From: Cupriavidus sp. BIS7
Lineage (GTDB): Bacteria > Pseudomonadota > Gammaproteobacteria > Burkholderiales > Burkholderiaceae
Direction of reading: 5' to 3'
DNA: 64,000 nt
Assembly: GCF_000292345.1 (NCBI RefSeq)
Contig: NZ_ALOU01000007.1
Span: forward strand, 62,001-126,000
The position numbers and the translations under genes are program-made. The first letter of the stretch is position 1. Every line of letters begins with the position of its first letter. The notes beneath the pieces were generated by a model. That model saw nothing but the letters and a program-made list of their open reading frames with translations, did no database searches and was not told where the DNA came from. Below are positions 1 to 7,328 of the stretch, piece by piece.

Positions 1-1
1 C

Positions 2-847
2 GGCTGCCGATTCTTCGACGCGCGCCTGGCATCGTCGATCACCATGCGCGGCCACGAGATCATGCGCCAGACACGCGCGCTGATCGAGGCACGCGGCTAC
101 GAGGTGATCTATGGCGACACCGATTCCACGTTCGTCTGGCTACGGCGCGCGCGTTCCGAAACCGACGCCGCGCAGATCGGCCGCAGCCTGGTGGCCTACG
201 TCAACGACTGGTGGCGCGACCACCTGTGGCAGGCCCACGGCCTGGAGTCGGCACTGGAACTGCAGTTCGAGACCCACTTCCGCCGCTTCCTGATGCCGAC
301 GATCCGCGGCACCGACCTCGGCAGCAAGAAACGCTACGCGGGCCAGGTGGTACGCGCGGACGGGCGCGCGGAGATGGTCTTCAAGGGTCTGGAAACGGTG
401 CGCACCGACTGGTCGCCGCTGGCGCAGCAGTTCCAGCAGACGCTCTACGAGAAGATCTTCAATCACGAGCCCTACCAGGACTACGTGCGCGAGATTGTGC
501 GCCGCACACTGGCCGGCGAACTGGACGCGCAACTGGTCTACCGCAAACGCCTGCGCCGGCAGCTCGACGAATACCAGCGCAACGTGCCGCCGCACGTCCG
601 CGCGGCACGGATCGCCGACGAATACAACGCGCGCCACGGCCGCCCGCGCCAGTACCAGCACGGCGGATGGATCAGCTACCTGATGACGGTTGCCGGCCCC
701 GAACCGCTGGAGACGCTGGCGTCGTCGATCGACTATGACCATTACGTCACGCGCCAGCTACAGCCAATCGCCGACGCGATCCTGCCGTTCCTGGACGACG
801 ACTTCGAGACGCTGCTGACCGGCCAGATGGCACTGTTTCCGCAGTAA
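2..847 (+). CDS. polB: DNA polymerase II (family B), C-terminal part
   Basis: This is the 3' end of a family B DNA polymerase; the reading frame is open from the first bases and the N-terminal exonuclease and part of the palm lie outside the window. The visible part holds the palm motif C YGDTDS (the two catalytic aspartates that bind metal), then the thumb region, ending in a QMALFPQ tail. Pol II in related bacteria is an SOS-induced, damage-tolerant repair polymerase; regulation cannot be seen here because the promoter is missing. It is followed by a 113-bp gap and a Nudix/MBL gene on the same strand. Family assignment is firm; the choice of polB over another family B polymerase rests on the organism type. 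Confidence 0.9.
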   Translation, partial: GCRFFDARLASSITMRGHEIMRQTRALIEARGYEVIYGDTDSTFVWLRRARSETDAAQIGRSLVAYVNDWWRDHLWQAHGLESALELQFETHFRRFLMPTIRGTDLGSKKRYAGQVVRADGRAEMVFKGLETVRTDWSPLAQQFQQTLYEKIFNHEPYQDYVREIVRRTLAGELDAQLVYRKRLRRQLDEYQRNVPPHVRAARIADEYNARHGRPRQYQHGGWISYLMTVAGPEPLETLASSIDYDHYVTRQLQPIADAILPFLDDDFETLLTGQMALFPQ

Positions 848-960
848 CACCCTGATGGCACCCCGGCGGCACCCCGGCGGCACGGGCGGGCGGCGCTTGT
901 CGCCTGAGGTATCCTTGCCGTCTTGGAACAAGAATCCGCGAGAGACTTCACCTGCTGTCC

Positions 961-2649
961 ATGTCCGCTACAGTCCCACACCCCAATTCCCCGAATACCG
1001 GCTCCAAGGCCATGCGCGCCGCCGCCAGCATGCTGGTGCTGCGCGACGGCCCGCAAGGCATGGAAGTCCTGATGATGCGCCGCCCGCAACGCGATGATGA
1101 CCGCAGCGCCGGCGCCTTTGTGTTCCCGGGCGGCACGCTCGATCCGCAGGACGCCGCGCTGCATGCGCTGTGTGCCGGGCTGGACGATGCCGCGGCCAGC
1201 GCACGGCTCAACGTGGACGCGAACGGCCTGGACTACTACCTGTGCGCGGTGCGCGAGGCATTCGAGGAGGCAGGCCTGCTGTTTGCGTACGATGCGCACG
1301 GCCAGACCGTGCAGATCGACAACCTCGCCGACGAGATTCGCCAGCAACTGCACGAGGCGGCCAGCTACGGCGGCAAGGGACTTGCGCACGTGTGCGAACT
1401 GCTGGGCCTGCGGCTTGGCGTGGACCAGCTTGCATACAGCGCCTACTGGCTCACGCCGCCGGGGCTGCCCAAGCGCTTCGATACCCGCTTTTTCATGGCC
1501 CTGCTGCCAGCCGGCCAGACGGCGGCGCACGATGGCGTGGAAGCCGTGGAACACCGCTGGATGCGCCCGGCCGACGCGGTCGATCCGGCCAACAACCTGA
1601 CGCTTGTGAACGCCACGCGCAAGATCCTGCAGTCGATCGCGCATTTCCAGACCGCGCAGGCCTGTTTCGACTACGCACGCCAGCAGCGCAATATCGCGCT
1701 GGTCATGCCGCGCCTTGCCGACGGCCCGAAGGGCCAGCGGCCCGTGATGCCGGAAGAAGCGCCGTACGCGGAGATCGCCCGCATCGACCCCGATGGCGCC
1801 GGACACGCGCGCTACGCGCTCGATCCGGGCCGCGCGGTGAAACTGTCCGACCGCGTCTGGCGTGTGACGGCCAACAACGGCAATGTGATGACCGGCCCGG
1901 GCACCAACACGTACTTCGTGGCGGGGGCGGACAACACGTGGGCCGTGATCGACCCGGGCCCCGAAGATGCCGCGCACTTCGAAGCCGTGATGGCCGCCGC
2001 GCCCGGCCCAGTCAAATGGATTCTGGTCACGCATACGCATCTGGACCACTCGCCGGGTTCGGTGCGCCTGCGCGCGGCCACCGGCGCGCCGGTCTGGGGA
2101 CGCGTGACGGCCGTAACCGACCGCCAGGACCAGACCTTTGCGCCGGACCACATGCCGCAGCACGGCGACCGCATCGCGCTGGGCCCGCAAACGACGCTGC
2201 GCGTGATCCACACCCCGGGCCACGCATCGAACCATCTCTGCTACCTGCTCGAAGAAGAGAAAACGCTGTTCACGGGCGACCATGTCATGCAGGGCTCGAC
2301 CGTCGTCATCAATCCGCCCGATGGCGACATGCGTGCCTATCTGGCGTCGCTGCAGGCGCTGCTTGGCGAGGACATCGAGTGGATCGCACCGGGTCACGGC
2401 TTCCTGATGCCCCGGCCACACGACGCCATCCGCCTGCTGATCCGGCATCGCCAGCAGCGCGAGGCCAAGGTCATGAACGCATTGCGCGCGCTGGCCCCGG
2501 TGGACACTGCCACGTTGCTGGCCAGCGTCTACGACGACGTGCCGCCAGGCAAGCATCCTATCGCCCTGCGCTCGCTGGTTGCGCACCTGCGCAAGCTGGA
2601 AGCCGATGGCGTGGTGTACGAATCGGACGGCGCCTGGCACCTGCATTAA
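961..2649 (+). CDS. Nudix hydrolase / metallo-beta-lactamase-fold fusion protein
   Basis: The 562-aa protein joins two hydrolase folds. Residues about 18-225 form a Nudix domain: GGTLDPQD at 57-64 and REAFEEAGLLF at 98-108 make up a Nudix box split by an insert, as in the NUDT7/CoA-type and NUDT19-like families. Residues about 280-562 form a metallo-beta-lactamase domain of the LACTB2/glyoxalase II type, with the metal-binding THTHLDH motif near 356-362, later HTPGH and GDHV motifs, and a C-terminal winged-helix-like tail. Substrates are unknown; acyl-CoA or nucleotide diphosphates for the first domain and a thioester or nucleic acid for the second are guesses. No signal peptide is seen, so it is probably cytoplasmic. 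It stands alone between polB and a small exported protein. Confidence 0.88.
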   Translation: MSATVPHPNSPNTGSKAMRAAASMLVLRDGPQGMEVLMMRRPQRDDDRSAGAFVFPGGTLDPQDAALHALCAGLDDAAASARLNVDANGLDYYLCAVREAFEEAGLLFAYDAHGQTVQIDNLADEIRQQLHEAASYGGKGLAHVCELLGLRLGVDQLAYSAYWLTPPGLPKRFDTRFFMALLPAGQTAAHDGVEAVEHRWMRPADAVDPANNLTLVNATRKILQSIAHFQTAQACFDYARQQRNIALVMPRLADGPKGQRPVMPEEAPYAEIARIDPDGAGHARYALDPGRAVKLSDRVWRVTANNGNVMTGPGTNTYFVAGADNTWAVIDPGPEDAAHFEAVMAAAPGPVKWILVTHTHLDHSPGSVRLRAATGAPVWGRVTAVTDRQDQTFAPDHMPQHGDRIALGPQTTLRVIHTPGHASNHLCYLLEEEKTLFTGDHVMQGSTVVINPPDGDMRAYLASLQALLGEDIEWIAPGHGFLMPRPHDAIRLLIRHRQQREAKVMNALRALAPVDTATLLASVYDDVPPGKHPIALRSLVAHLRKLEADGVVYESDGAWHLH

Positions 2650-2807
2650 CTGCAAAATCAGACAATTTCACACCCGACGCGATGCCCCAGACAGCATCTG
2701 AACGGCTGTCGAACGGTTGTGAAATATCTGGATACCATGACGGCCTTGGCTGCCGGGGAGCGCACTGCCTACATTGATGGCATTGGATACTCGTTGGGGG
2801 CGCCATC

Positions 2808-3266
2808 ATGTCCAGACATCTTGCCGCGACGCTGCTGATGCTGACTGTCGCTGCCGCTGCCACCAGCGCCGCTGCGGCGCCGGCCGTGACCAAGTGCGAG
2901 AGCGATAGCGACACGCTCTATACGGCCGCGGCCTCCTGCCCGTCCGGCTACGCCAACGTCACCGGCACGATGCGCGGCAGTGTGGTGACGGTGCCGCGCT
3001 CCAGCCCCAAGGCGCGCCAGGACGAACAGGCCTACCTGGCCCAGCAGGCGCAGATTTCGAGCCAGATCCAGAACTGGGATGCCCGCGACGAAGAGCTTGA
3101 ATGGCGCGCCCTGAACACGTTCTGGAACCAGTGCCGGCTGCTCGACTATCAGGCCCACGCGACGGAACGCGCGATGTACCACACCGAGTACTGGAGCCGT
3201 GCGGACCGTTACCGCGATGCCGTGAAGGCCGTGCGGACGCTGCAGTACGACATGGGCTGCTTCTAG
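2808..3266 (+). CDS. Small exported hypothetical protein
   Basis: A 152-aa protein with a clear signal peptide (MSRHLAATLLMLTVAAAAT, cleavage near AAAAP at about 25-30). The mature part has three cysteines and a charged helical region with many tryptophans, tyrosines and arginines toward the C terminus, ending MGCF. An early segment with two nearby cysteines (KCESD...ASCPSGY) recalls DUF4124-like periplasmic proteins, but I do not claim membership. It is probably periplasmic. It is monocistronic, with 158 bp upstream and 224 bp downstream that hold no obvious gene. Confidence 0.7.
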   Translation: MSRHLAATLLMLTVAAAATSAAAAPAVTKCESDSDTLYTAAASCPSGYANVTGTMRGSVVTVPRSSPKARQDEQAYLAQQAQISSQIQNWDARDEELEWRALNTFWNQCRLLDYQAHATERAMYHTEYWSRADRYRDAVKAVRTLQYDMGCF

Positions 3267-3490
3267 GCGCCGGCCACCGGCCGGCTGAAGGCATTCGGGC
3301 CTCCGGCTGATTGTCTGCTGCCTTTCCCCACCGCCGAATGTCCCGACATAGGATGACGCGCCGATATTAAATGCGCTTAGATCGGCATACAGAAAATTTC
3401 AGGCGGATTAGGGCCAGATTAAGGTCTGCAGTCACATACAATTCGTTCCCATCCGGCCCGCCACGTTTTCATTTGCATGCGGAACCAGTC

Positions 3491-3706
3491 ATGGTCCGAA
3501 CGGTGGCAATGCGGTCGCAACCTGCTCCTGTGAAGATCATGCTTACTCTCACTGCGATAGTTGCGTATGTGCTGGCCTGCATCGTTGCATTGGCCTTTGG
3601 GGCCCGCTGGGTACTCAAGAACGATCCACTGCTCAAGCAGCAGCAACTGCTTGATTCTGCGACTGGTGCCCGCACGGACGACCATCCCACGCTCACGCAC
3701 CACTGA
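3491..3706 (+). CDS. Small single-span membrane protein, unknown
   Basis: A 71-aa protein with one strong transmembrane helix (MLTLTAIVAYVLACIVALAF, about residues 17-36) and a short hydrophilic C-terminal tail rich in Thr, Asp and His. The frame is open to 3371, but the first 40 codons of that version look non-coding, so the ATG at 3491 is preferred; ATG at 3509 is also possible. A strong intrinsic terminator 28 bp after the stop supports a real transcript ending here. Function unknown. Confidence 0.5.
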   Translation: MVRTVAMRSQPAPVKIMLTLTAIVAYVLACIVALAFGARWVLKNDPLLKQQQLLDSATGARTDDHPTLTHH

Positions 3707-3733
3707 TACGCTGCAAGCGGTATCACCCCTTCG

Positions 3734-3765
3734 AAACGCCGGTCCACGAGACCGGCGTTTTACTT
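3734..3765 (+). terminator. Intrinsic terminator after small membrane protein gene
   Basis: A perfect 11-bp stem (AAACGCCGGTC / GACCGGCGTTT) at 3734-3744 and 3750-3760 with a 5-base loop CACGA, running into a short pyrimidine/T-rich tract. It ends the transcript of the small membrane protein gene. Confidence 0.85.
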
Positions 3766-3860
3766 TCCGCCGCCCTTTCCTTTGATGCGACGCAGAATGA
3801 CCGCGCATCGCCGTTCGCTTATAAACCAACGATTGGCCACAGCACGAGGAGGCACAAAGC

Positions 3861-4922
3861 ATGCGTTGGAAGCAACGTCCGGAAGGCTCCAACTGGGGCG
3901 ATTTCGGCCCCGACGATCAACTGGGCCGCGTCAACCTGATCGGCCAGCAACAGGTGATAAGGGGCGCGCGCGAGATTCAGGCCGGCATCAGTTTCTGCCT
4001 GTCGCTGCCGCTTGACTACCCCGGCGGCAACAAGCTCAATCCGCGCCGTCACCCGCCACAATTGCGCCCGACATTCCGCGACGACATTCCGTACCTGAAC
4101 TTCCCGCTGGCCAAGGTCGATCCGGCTGCCACCGACGTGATCAGCGACGACCAGGTATTGCTGAGCCTGCAGTACTCCACGCAATGGGATGCCCTGGCGC
4201 ACGTCGGCGCGCTGTTCGATGCCAACGGCGACGGCCGCCCGGAGCGCGTCTACTACAACGGCTACCGTGCGAATGACGATGTCGTCGGCCCCGTAGATTA
4301 CGCCGAGGACGACCATTTCGAAGCTCACGATTGCGGGCACGGCCACGGCGGCAGCCATGCCGATGCGCTCGGCATCGAGAACTTCGCCGTCAAGGGCATG
4401 CAGGGCCGAGGCGTGCTGGTGGATCTGGCCGACGTCTACGGTATGGATTTCCGCAACGTCGGCTATGACGACCTGATGCGCGCGATGGAAGCGCACAAGG
4501 TGGTGGTGGAAAAAGGCGACATGCTGCTGCTGCGCACCGGTTTTGCCGAGGTGGTGCTGTCAATGCAGCGCGAGCCCGACGAGAACGTGCTGCACCACAG
4601 CTGCTGCGCGCTGGACGGGCGCGACGACCGCCTGCTCAACTGGATCACCGATTCCGGCATTGCCGCGCTGATCGCCGACAACTACGCGGTGGAACGCTAT
4701 CCCGCCCGCCCTGTACCCGCCGGCACAAAGACCCACCCGCTGCTGCCGCTGCACCACCACTGCCTGTTCAAGCTGGGCCTGCCGCTTGGTGAACTCTGGT
4801 ACCTGCGCGAACTGGCCGGCTGGCTGCGCGCGCACCGCCGCACCCGCTTCATGCTGACCGCGCCACCGCTCAGGCTGCCCGGCGCGGTGGGATCGCCGGT
4901 GACACCAATCGCGACGGTCTGA
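3861..4922 (+). CDS. Cyclase-family (kynurenine formamidase-like) metal-dependent hydrolase
   Basis: A 353-aa protein of the cyclase family (Pfam Cyclase; kynurenine formamidase KynB and isatin hydrolase are characterised members), here of the longer type. The metal/catalytic region reads STQWDALAHVGALFD at about residues 104-118, matching the family's STH/TQxDxxxH motif, with further conserved histidines (HDCGHGHGGSHADAL) at about 155-170. These enzymes hydrolyse amide or lactone-like bonds in the cytoplasm using Mn or Zn. A consensus ribosome site AGGAGG lies 9 bases before the ATG. The substrate cannot be told; no tryptophan-degradation genes are adjacent. It is the last gene before a GC-rich repeat and the low-GC cassette. 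Confidence 0.85.
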   Translation: MRWKQRPEGSNWGDFGPDDQLGRVNLIGQQQVIRGAREIQAGISFCLSLPLDYPGGNKLNPRRHPPQLRPTFRDDIPYLNFPLAKVDPAATDVISDDQVLLSLQYSTQWDALAHVGALFDANGDGRPERVYYNGYRANDDVVGPVDYAEDDHFEAHDCGHGHGGSHADALGIENFAVKGMQGRGVLVDLADVYGMDFRNVGYDDLMRAMEAHKVVVEKGDMLLLRTGFAEVVLSMQREPDENVLHHSCCALDGRDDRLLNWITDSGIAALIADNYAVERYPARPVPAGTKTHPLLPLHHHCLFKLGLPLGELWYLRELAGWLRAHRRTRFMLTAPPLRLPGAVGSPVTPIATV

Positions 4923-4923
4923 C

Positions 4924-4981
4924 AACGGCCACAGAACCGCTCCCCTCTGCCGCGAGTGGGGTCAGAAAACGGCCACAGAAC
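4924..4981. repeat. Short direct repeat beside interspersed repeat element
   Basis: AACGGCCACAGAAC occurs at 4924-4937 and again at 4968-4981, 44 bp apart, each followed by a GCTCCCC(T)CT run. It immediately precedes the GGGAGAGG hairpin repeat and probably belongs to the same duplicated intergenic element. Confidence 0.7.
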
Positions 4982-4986
4982 AGCTC

Positions 4987-5027
4987 CCCCTCTCCCGCTG
5001 CGCGGGAGAGGGGTTGGGGGAGAGGGC
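4987..5027. repeat. REP/BIME-like GC-rich interspersed repeat
   Basis: A 12-bp perfect hairpin (CCCCTCTCCCGC, loop TGC, GCGGGAGAGGGG; 4987-5013) followed by TTGGGGGAGAGGGC. The unit GCGGGAGAGGGG-TY-GGGGGAGAGGGC recurs in inverted pairs at 57695-57811. It lies between two converging genes, at the edge of the low-GC cassette, and may also act as a bidirectional terminator. Confidence 0.8.
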
Positions 5028-5068
5028 AACGAGGTTCTGCTTGCCGATGGTGGCCAATTGGCCGGACT

Positions 5069-5779
5069 CTATTCCTGAACTGAAAATTGAAACGGTATCT
5101 CCGGCTGCTTGAATAGAAGCCGGATCTCGTTCAGCGCCGGCACGAAGCGCCGGTCCTCGAACGTGTAGTAGGACATCAACAGGCCCACGCGAGCCTCTCG
5201 CGCTTCGTCGTATAGATAGCTGTTGCTTGGAAATGCCAACTTCCCATTGTTCAACATCCGTACGCCTCGACATGACGAAAGCAAGCTCGGCAGATGCAGA
5301 AACGTGGGCTTGCGGGCTAACGGATCTATCAAGAGGGAGATTTGCGTGTACCGACTTCCCGCTTCGCCTGATGCGTTGCCATGCCCCTCAATGCAGAGAA
5401 GGGGCGGATGGGAGCTTGTACTGCTCGCAACGAATACCTCGGCCGATTCCGGAAAGATGTCCGACACATGCTCTCCCGGAAACTTTCTGGCGTTCGCAAA
5501 TCGATAGGCTTTGCCGTTGATTACCGTTTGATCTTTCCAGACTTCAATATCTAGTGTTCTCCGATTCAGTCTGGCCCGTAGTGCCGTGAAAACGCCTGGC
5601 TTGCCCGGATAGGAGTAGACCACTGTGGCCCCCTTTTTCACAGGGTCAGGGTCAAAGGGGATCGGGTCACCAAATACGGCCCCGGGTTGGGCCGAGTAGA
5701 AGGCGTCGTACGACTGCGCAGCATATGCGCAGCTTGACAGGGTAGCCAATGCCACCGCCAACGTCGTCGTGATTTTCAT
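5069..5779 (-). CDS. Exported hypothetical protein; candidate immunity protein of T6SS cassette
   Basis: A 236-aa protein with a signal peptide (MKITTTLAVALATLSSCAYA, cleaved before AQSYD) and no further membrane segment, so it is probably periplasmic; the Cys in the signal could alternatively hint at a lipoprotein, but the lipobox is poor. No known domain was recognised. Its ATG overlaps the stop of the upstream hydrolase gene by 4 bp (ATGA), which implies translational coupling and balanced output. An exported partner coupled to a cell-wall hydrolase behind a PAAR protein is the usual place for the immunity protein of a peptidoglycan-degrading T6SS effector. The role is inferred from position alone. 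GC is lower than in flanking genes. Confidence 0.72.
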   Translation of the reverse strand: MKITTTLAVALATLSSCAYAAQSYDAFYSAQPGAVFGDPIPFDPDPVKKGATVVYSYPGKPGVFTALRARLNRRTLDIEVWKDQTVINGKAYRFANARKFPGEHVSDIFPESAEVFVASSTSSHPPLLCIEGHGNASGEAGSRYTQISLLIDPLARKPTFLHLPSLLSSCRGVRMLNNGKLAFPSNSYLYDEAREARVGLLMSYYTFEDRRFVPALNEIRLLFKQPEIPFQFSVQE

Positions 5780-6390
5780 CTGTACGCCTTCGCTCCCGTC
5801 GCTTTCAAGTAGTCCGGATTGAGTGTCCAGAAAATCGTGCTGCCGTGGGCGGCCGTGGAAACCCACACGGAGTCGTAGCGGCCTCGTTCGGCGCCATCAA
5901 CGATTTTTCCGGTCTTCCGGTTCACCACTCGCCATTGCTTTATCATTAGGCGCTTGTTCTCCGGGACTTCGAAAATGTTGTGAGACGGATCGCCCCATTT
6001 GAATCCCCTTTGAGCCTTTGCGTGGGTCGCGTACTCGGTCTTGAAATCGAGGCCATCCCACCAGAAAGCGCCATTCGATGGATTCCGGCCTTCATTTGTC
6101 AACGCTTTCCGAGCCCATTCAATTGCAAGCTTCATCCCAGTGTCCGCTTCAAGCTTGTCGTCCGGGGTGGACATTAGCTTATTGAAGCGCTGGTTCGAAC
6201 CGTTCCACGCAAAAGCATAGTTTGGGTCCGCTGCACGCAACTCGGATACTGTCTTCCCACCCCATGCTCGGCACCTGTTGGCCACGGCAAACGCGATGCC
6301 TCCGATTTCGTCCATGTCGTTGGCTGTGGATGCTTCTCCATAGGCGATCGCGGCCAGCAATCGAAGGTCTGTATTGATCGTGTCGCTCAT
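5776..6390 (-). CDS. SleB/Hydrolase_2-like cell-wall hydrolase; candidate T6SS effector
   Basis: A 204-aa protein without signal peptide. Residues 11-40 (AAIAYGEAS...IGGIAFAVANR) match the start of the SleB/CwlJ cell-wall hydrolase fold, in which the Glu of YGEA (here E19) is the catalytic acid; later FAWNGS and FKWGDPSHN segments fit the same fold. These enzymes cut the glycan strands of peptidoglycan. The start at ATG 6390 overlaps the PAAR gene stop by 4 bp; longer versions of this frame run through the PAAR gene and are rejected. Lack of its own export signal, a PAAR gene just upstream and an exported protein just downstream all fit an effector loaded on a T6SS spike. Effector role is inference; hydrolase similarity is moderate. 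Confidence 0.72.
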   Translation of the reverse strand: MSDTINTDLRLLAAIAYGEASTANDMDEIGGIAFAVANRCRAWGGKTVSELRAADPNYAFAWNGSNQRFNKLMSTPDDKLEADTGMKLAIEWARKALTNEGRNPSNGAFWWDGLDFKTEYATHAKAQRGFKWGDPSHNIFEVPENKRLMIKQWRVVNRKTGKIVDGAERGRYDSVWVSTAAHGSTIFWTLNPDYLKATGAKAYR

Positions 6391-6956
6391 CTCACATCCC
6401 CCGCATGCCAGGCAACGAAAGCTACGTTCGGATAATCCTTCACCGGAAAGGACCGCGTTCTGCCATCTGTCAGCGACGCACTGTCGACGAGCGTTCCGCT
6501 GCTGCTCGACAGCTTGTACGTCATTCCTTCGACTGGTTGACCGGTCTTCGCGTCGACGATCTCGTAATAGCACTCAAGATCTTCGTCGGCACTCTCCATT
6601 GCCTCTAGCGAGCGCGAGTTGGAGCAATAACGAGGGGCGACGAGTGAAGCCGCTTCTTCGGCCGTAAACGTCATTGACATGCCGCGCTCGGCGTAGAAAA
6701 CGGGCGGGGGATTGCAGCCACATACGTTGATGTCGCCGCTGAGCGCCCACTGCTTGCCATTGGGAGCAGTGCCTGGCCAGCGGGGTCCCTTCGGTGCAAT
6801 GAACCCCTCCTGCTTACAAGCAGTGCAGTAGGTCTTCATATATAGCGTGGCAATGTTCACCGCGGGCGGCGGATTCGAGCAAATCATGTGCTCGAGGCCT
6901 TCGGTAATCACTGCACTGCCAGCGCGATCCCCTCTAGCTAGAAAGTAGCGAATCAT
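6387..6956 (-). CDS. PAAR-domain spike protein with C-terminal extension
   Basis: A 189-aa protein. Residues 1-92 fit the PAAR-like family that caps the VgrG spike of type VI secretion: an MIRYFLARGDR start, then the paired cysteines C44/C47 (YCTACK) and C79/C81 (VCGCNPPP), with the typical GPNGK-type turn (here TAPNGKQWALSGD). Residues 93-189 form a small extension with a VDAKTGQPVEGMTYKL segment common in PAAR carriers, probably a loading domain for the next-encoded hydrolase. ATG 6956 is chosen because it overlaps the previous stop (ATGA) and begins the conserved part; an upstream start would add seven residues. The next gene overlaps by 4 bp. No VgrG or sheath gene lies in the window, so this would be an orphan module. 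Confidence 0.8.
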   Translation of the reverse strand: MIRYFLARGDRAGSAVITEGLEHMICSNPPPAVNIATLYMKTYCTACKQEGFIAPKGPRWPGTAPNGKQWALSGDINVCGCNPPPVFYAERGMSMTFTAEEAASLVAPRYCSNSRSLEAMESADEDLECYYEIVDAKTGQPVEGMTYKLSSSSGTLVDSASLTDGRTRSFPVKDYPNVAFVAWHAGDVR

Positions 6957-7105
6957 GTGGCCTCCCGCATCGGCCATTCTCCAATAGTCGCAAACAGATG
7001 CGGCACGTTGATCGCGGATTCGGGATGAACATCTTTACTCACCTCAACACCTGACATGGTGAAAGCTCCTGGCGATGATTGAATGAGGGCGCAAAGATCT
7101 TTCAT
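6953..7105 (-). CDS. Small ORF at head of PAAR cassette (possible remnant)
   Basis: A 50-aa reading frame (MKDLCALIQSSPGAF...EWPMREAT) whose stop overlaps the PAAR start by 4 bp, the same coupling used through the rest of the cassette. A TTG start at 7135 would add ten residues. No Shine-Dalgarno sequence is evident, so it could be a real small coupled gene or the 3' end of a larger gene whose beginning was lost when the cassette inserted. No family was recognised. Confidence 0.42.
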   Translation of the reverse strand: MKDLCALIQSSPGAFTMSGVEVSKDVHPESAINVPHLFATIGEWPMREAT

Positions 7106-7328
7106 ATTGGACGGAGTGCACTGTGTCCATAGCAAAAGATTGAATCTTGCAAGTTGTTTCGCTGCGTGGACACGCCCCCTACGAGGGCCGCATTGTTCGC
7201 AGCTGCGAACAAACTGTCATCCAAATCCCCCTTCTTTGCTTCGTCACCTCTCGTTACATTCCTGTCGCCGCACCGCGCCCGAGCCCGCAAGGAGGCGTGC
7301 GTGCGTCTGATAACAAGGATCACGAAGC

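Noticed and set aside
742-2655. Minus-strand open frame of 637 codons opposite the Nudix/MBL gene
   Set aside because: Antisense shadow; the plus strand has two clear enzyme domains.
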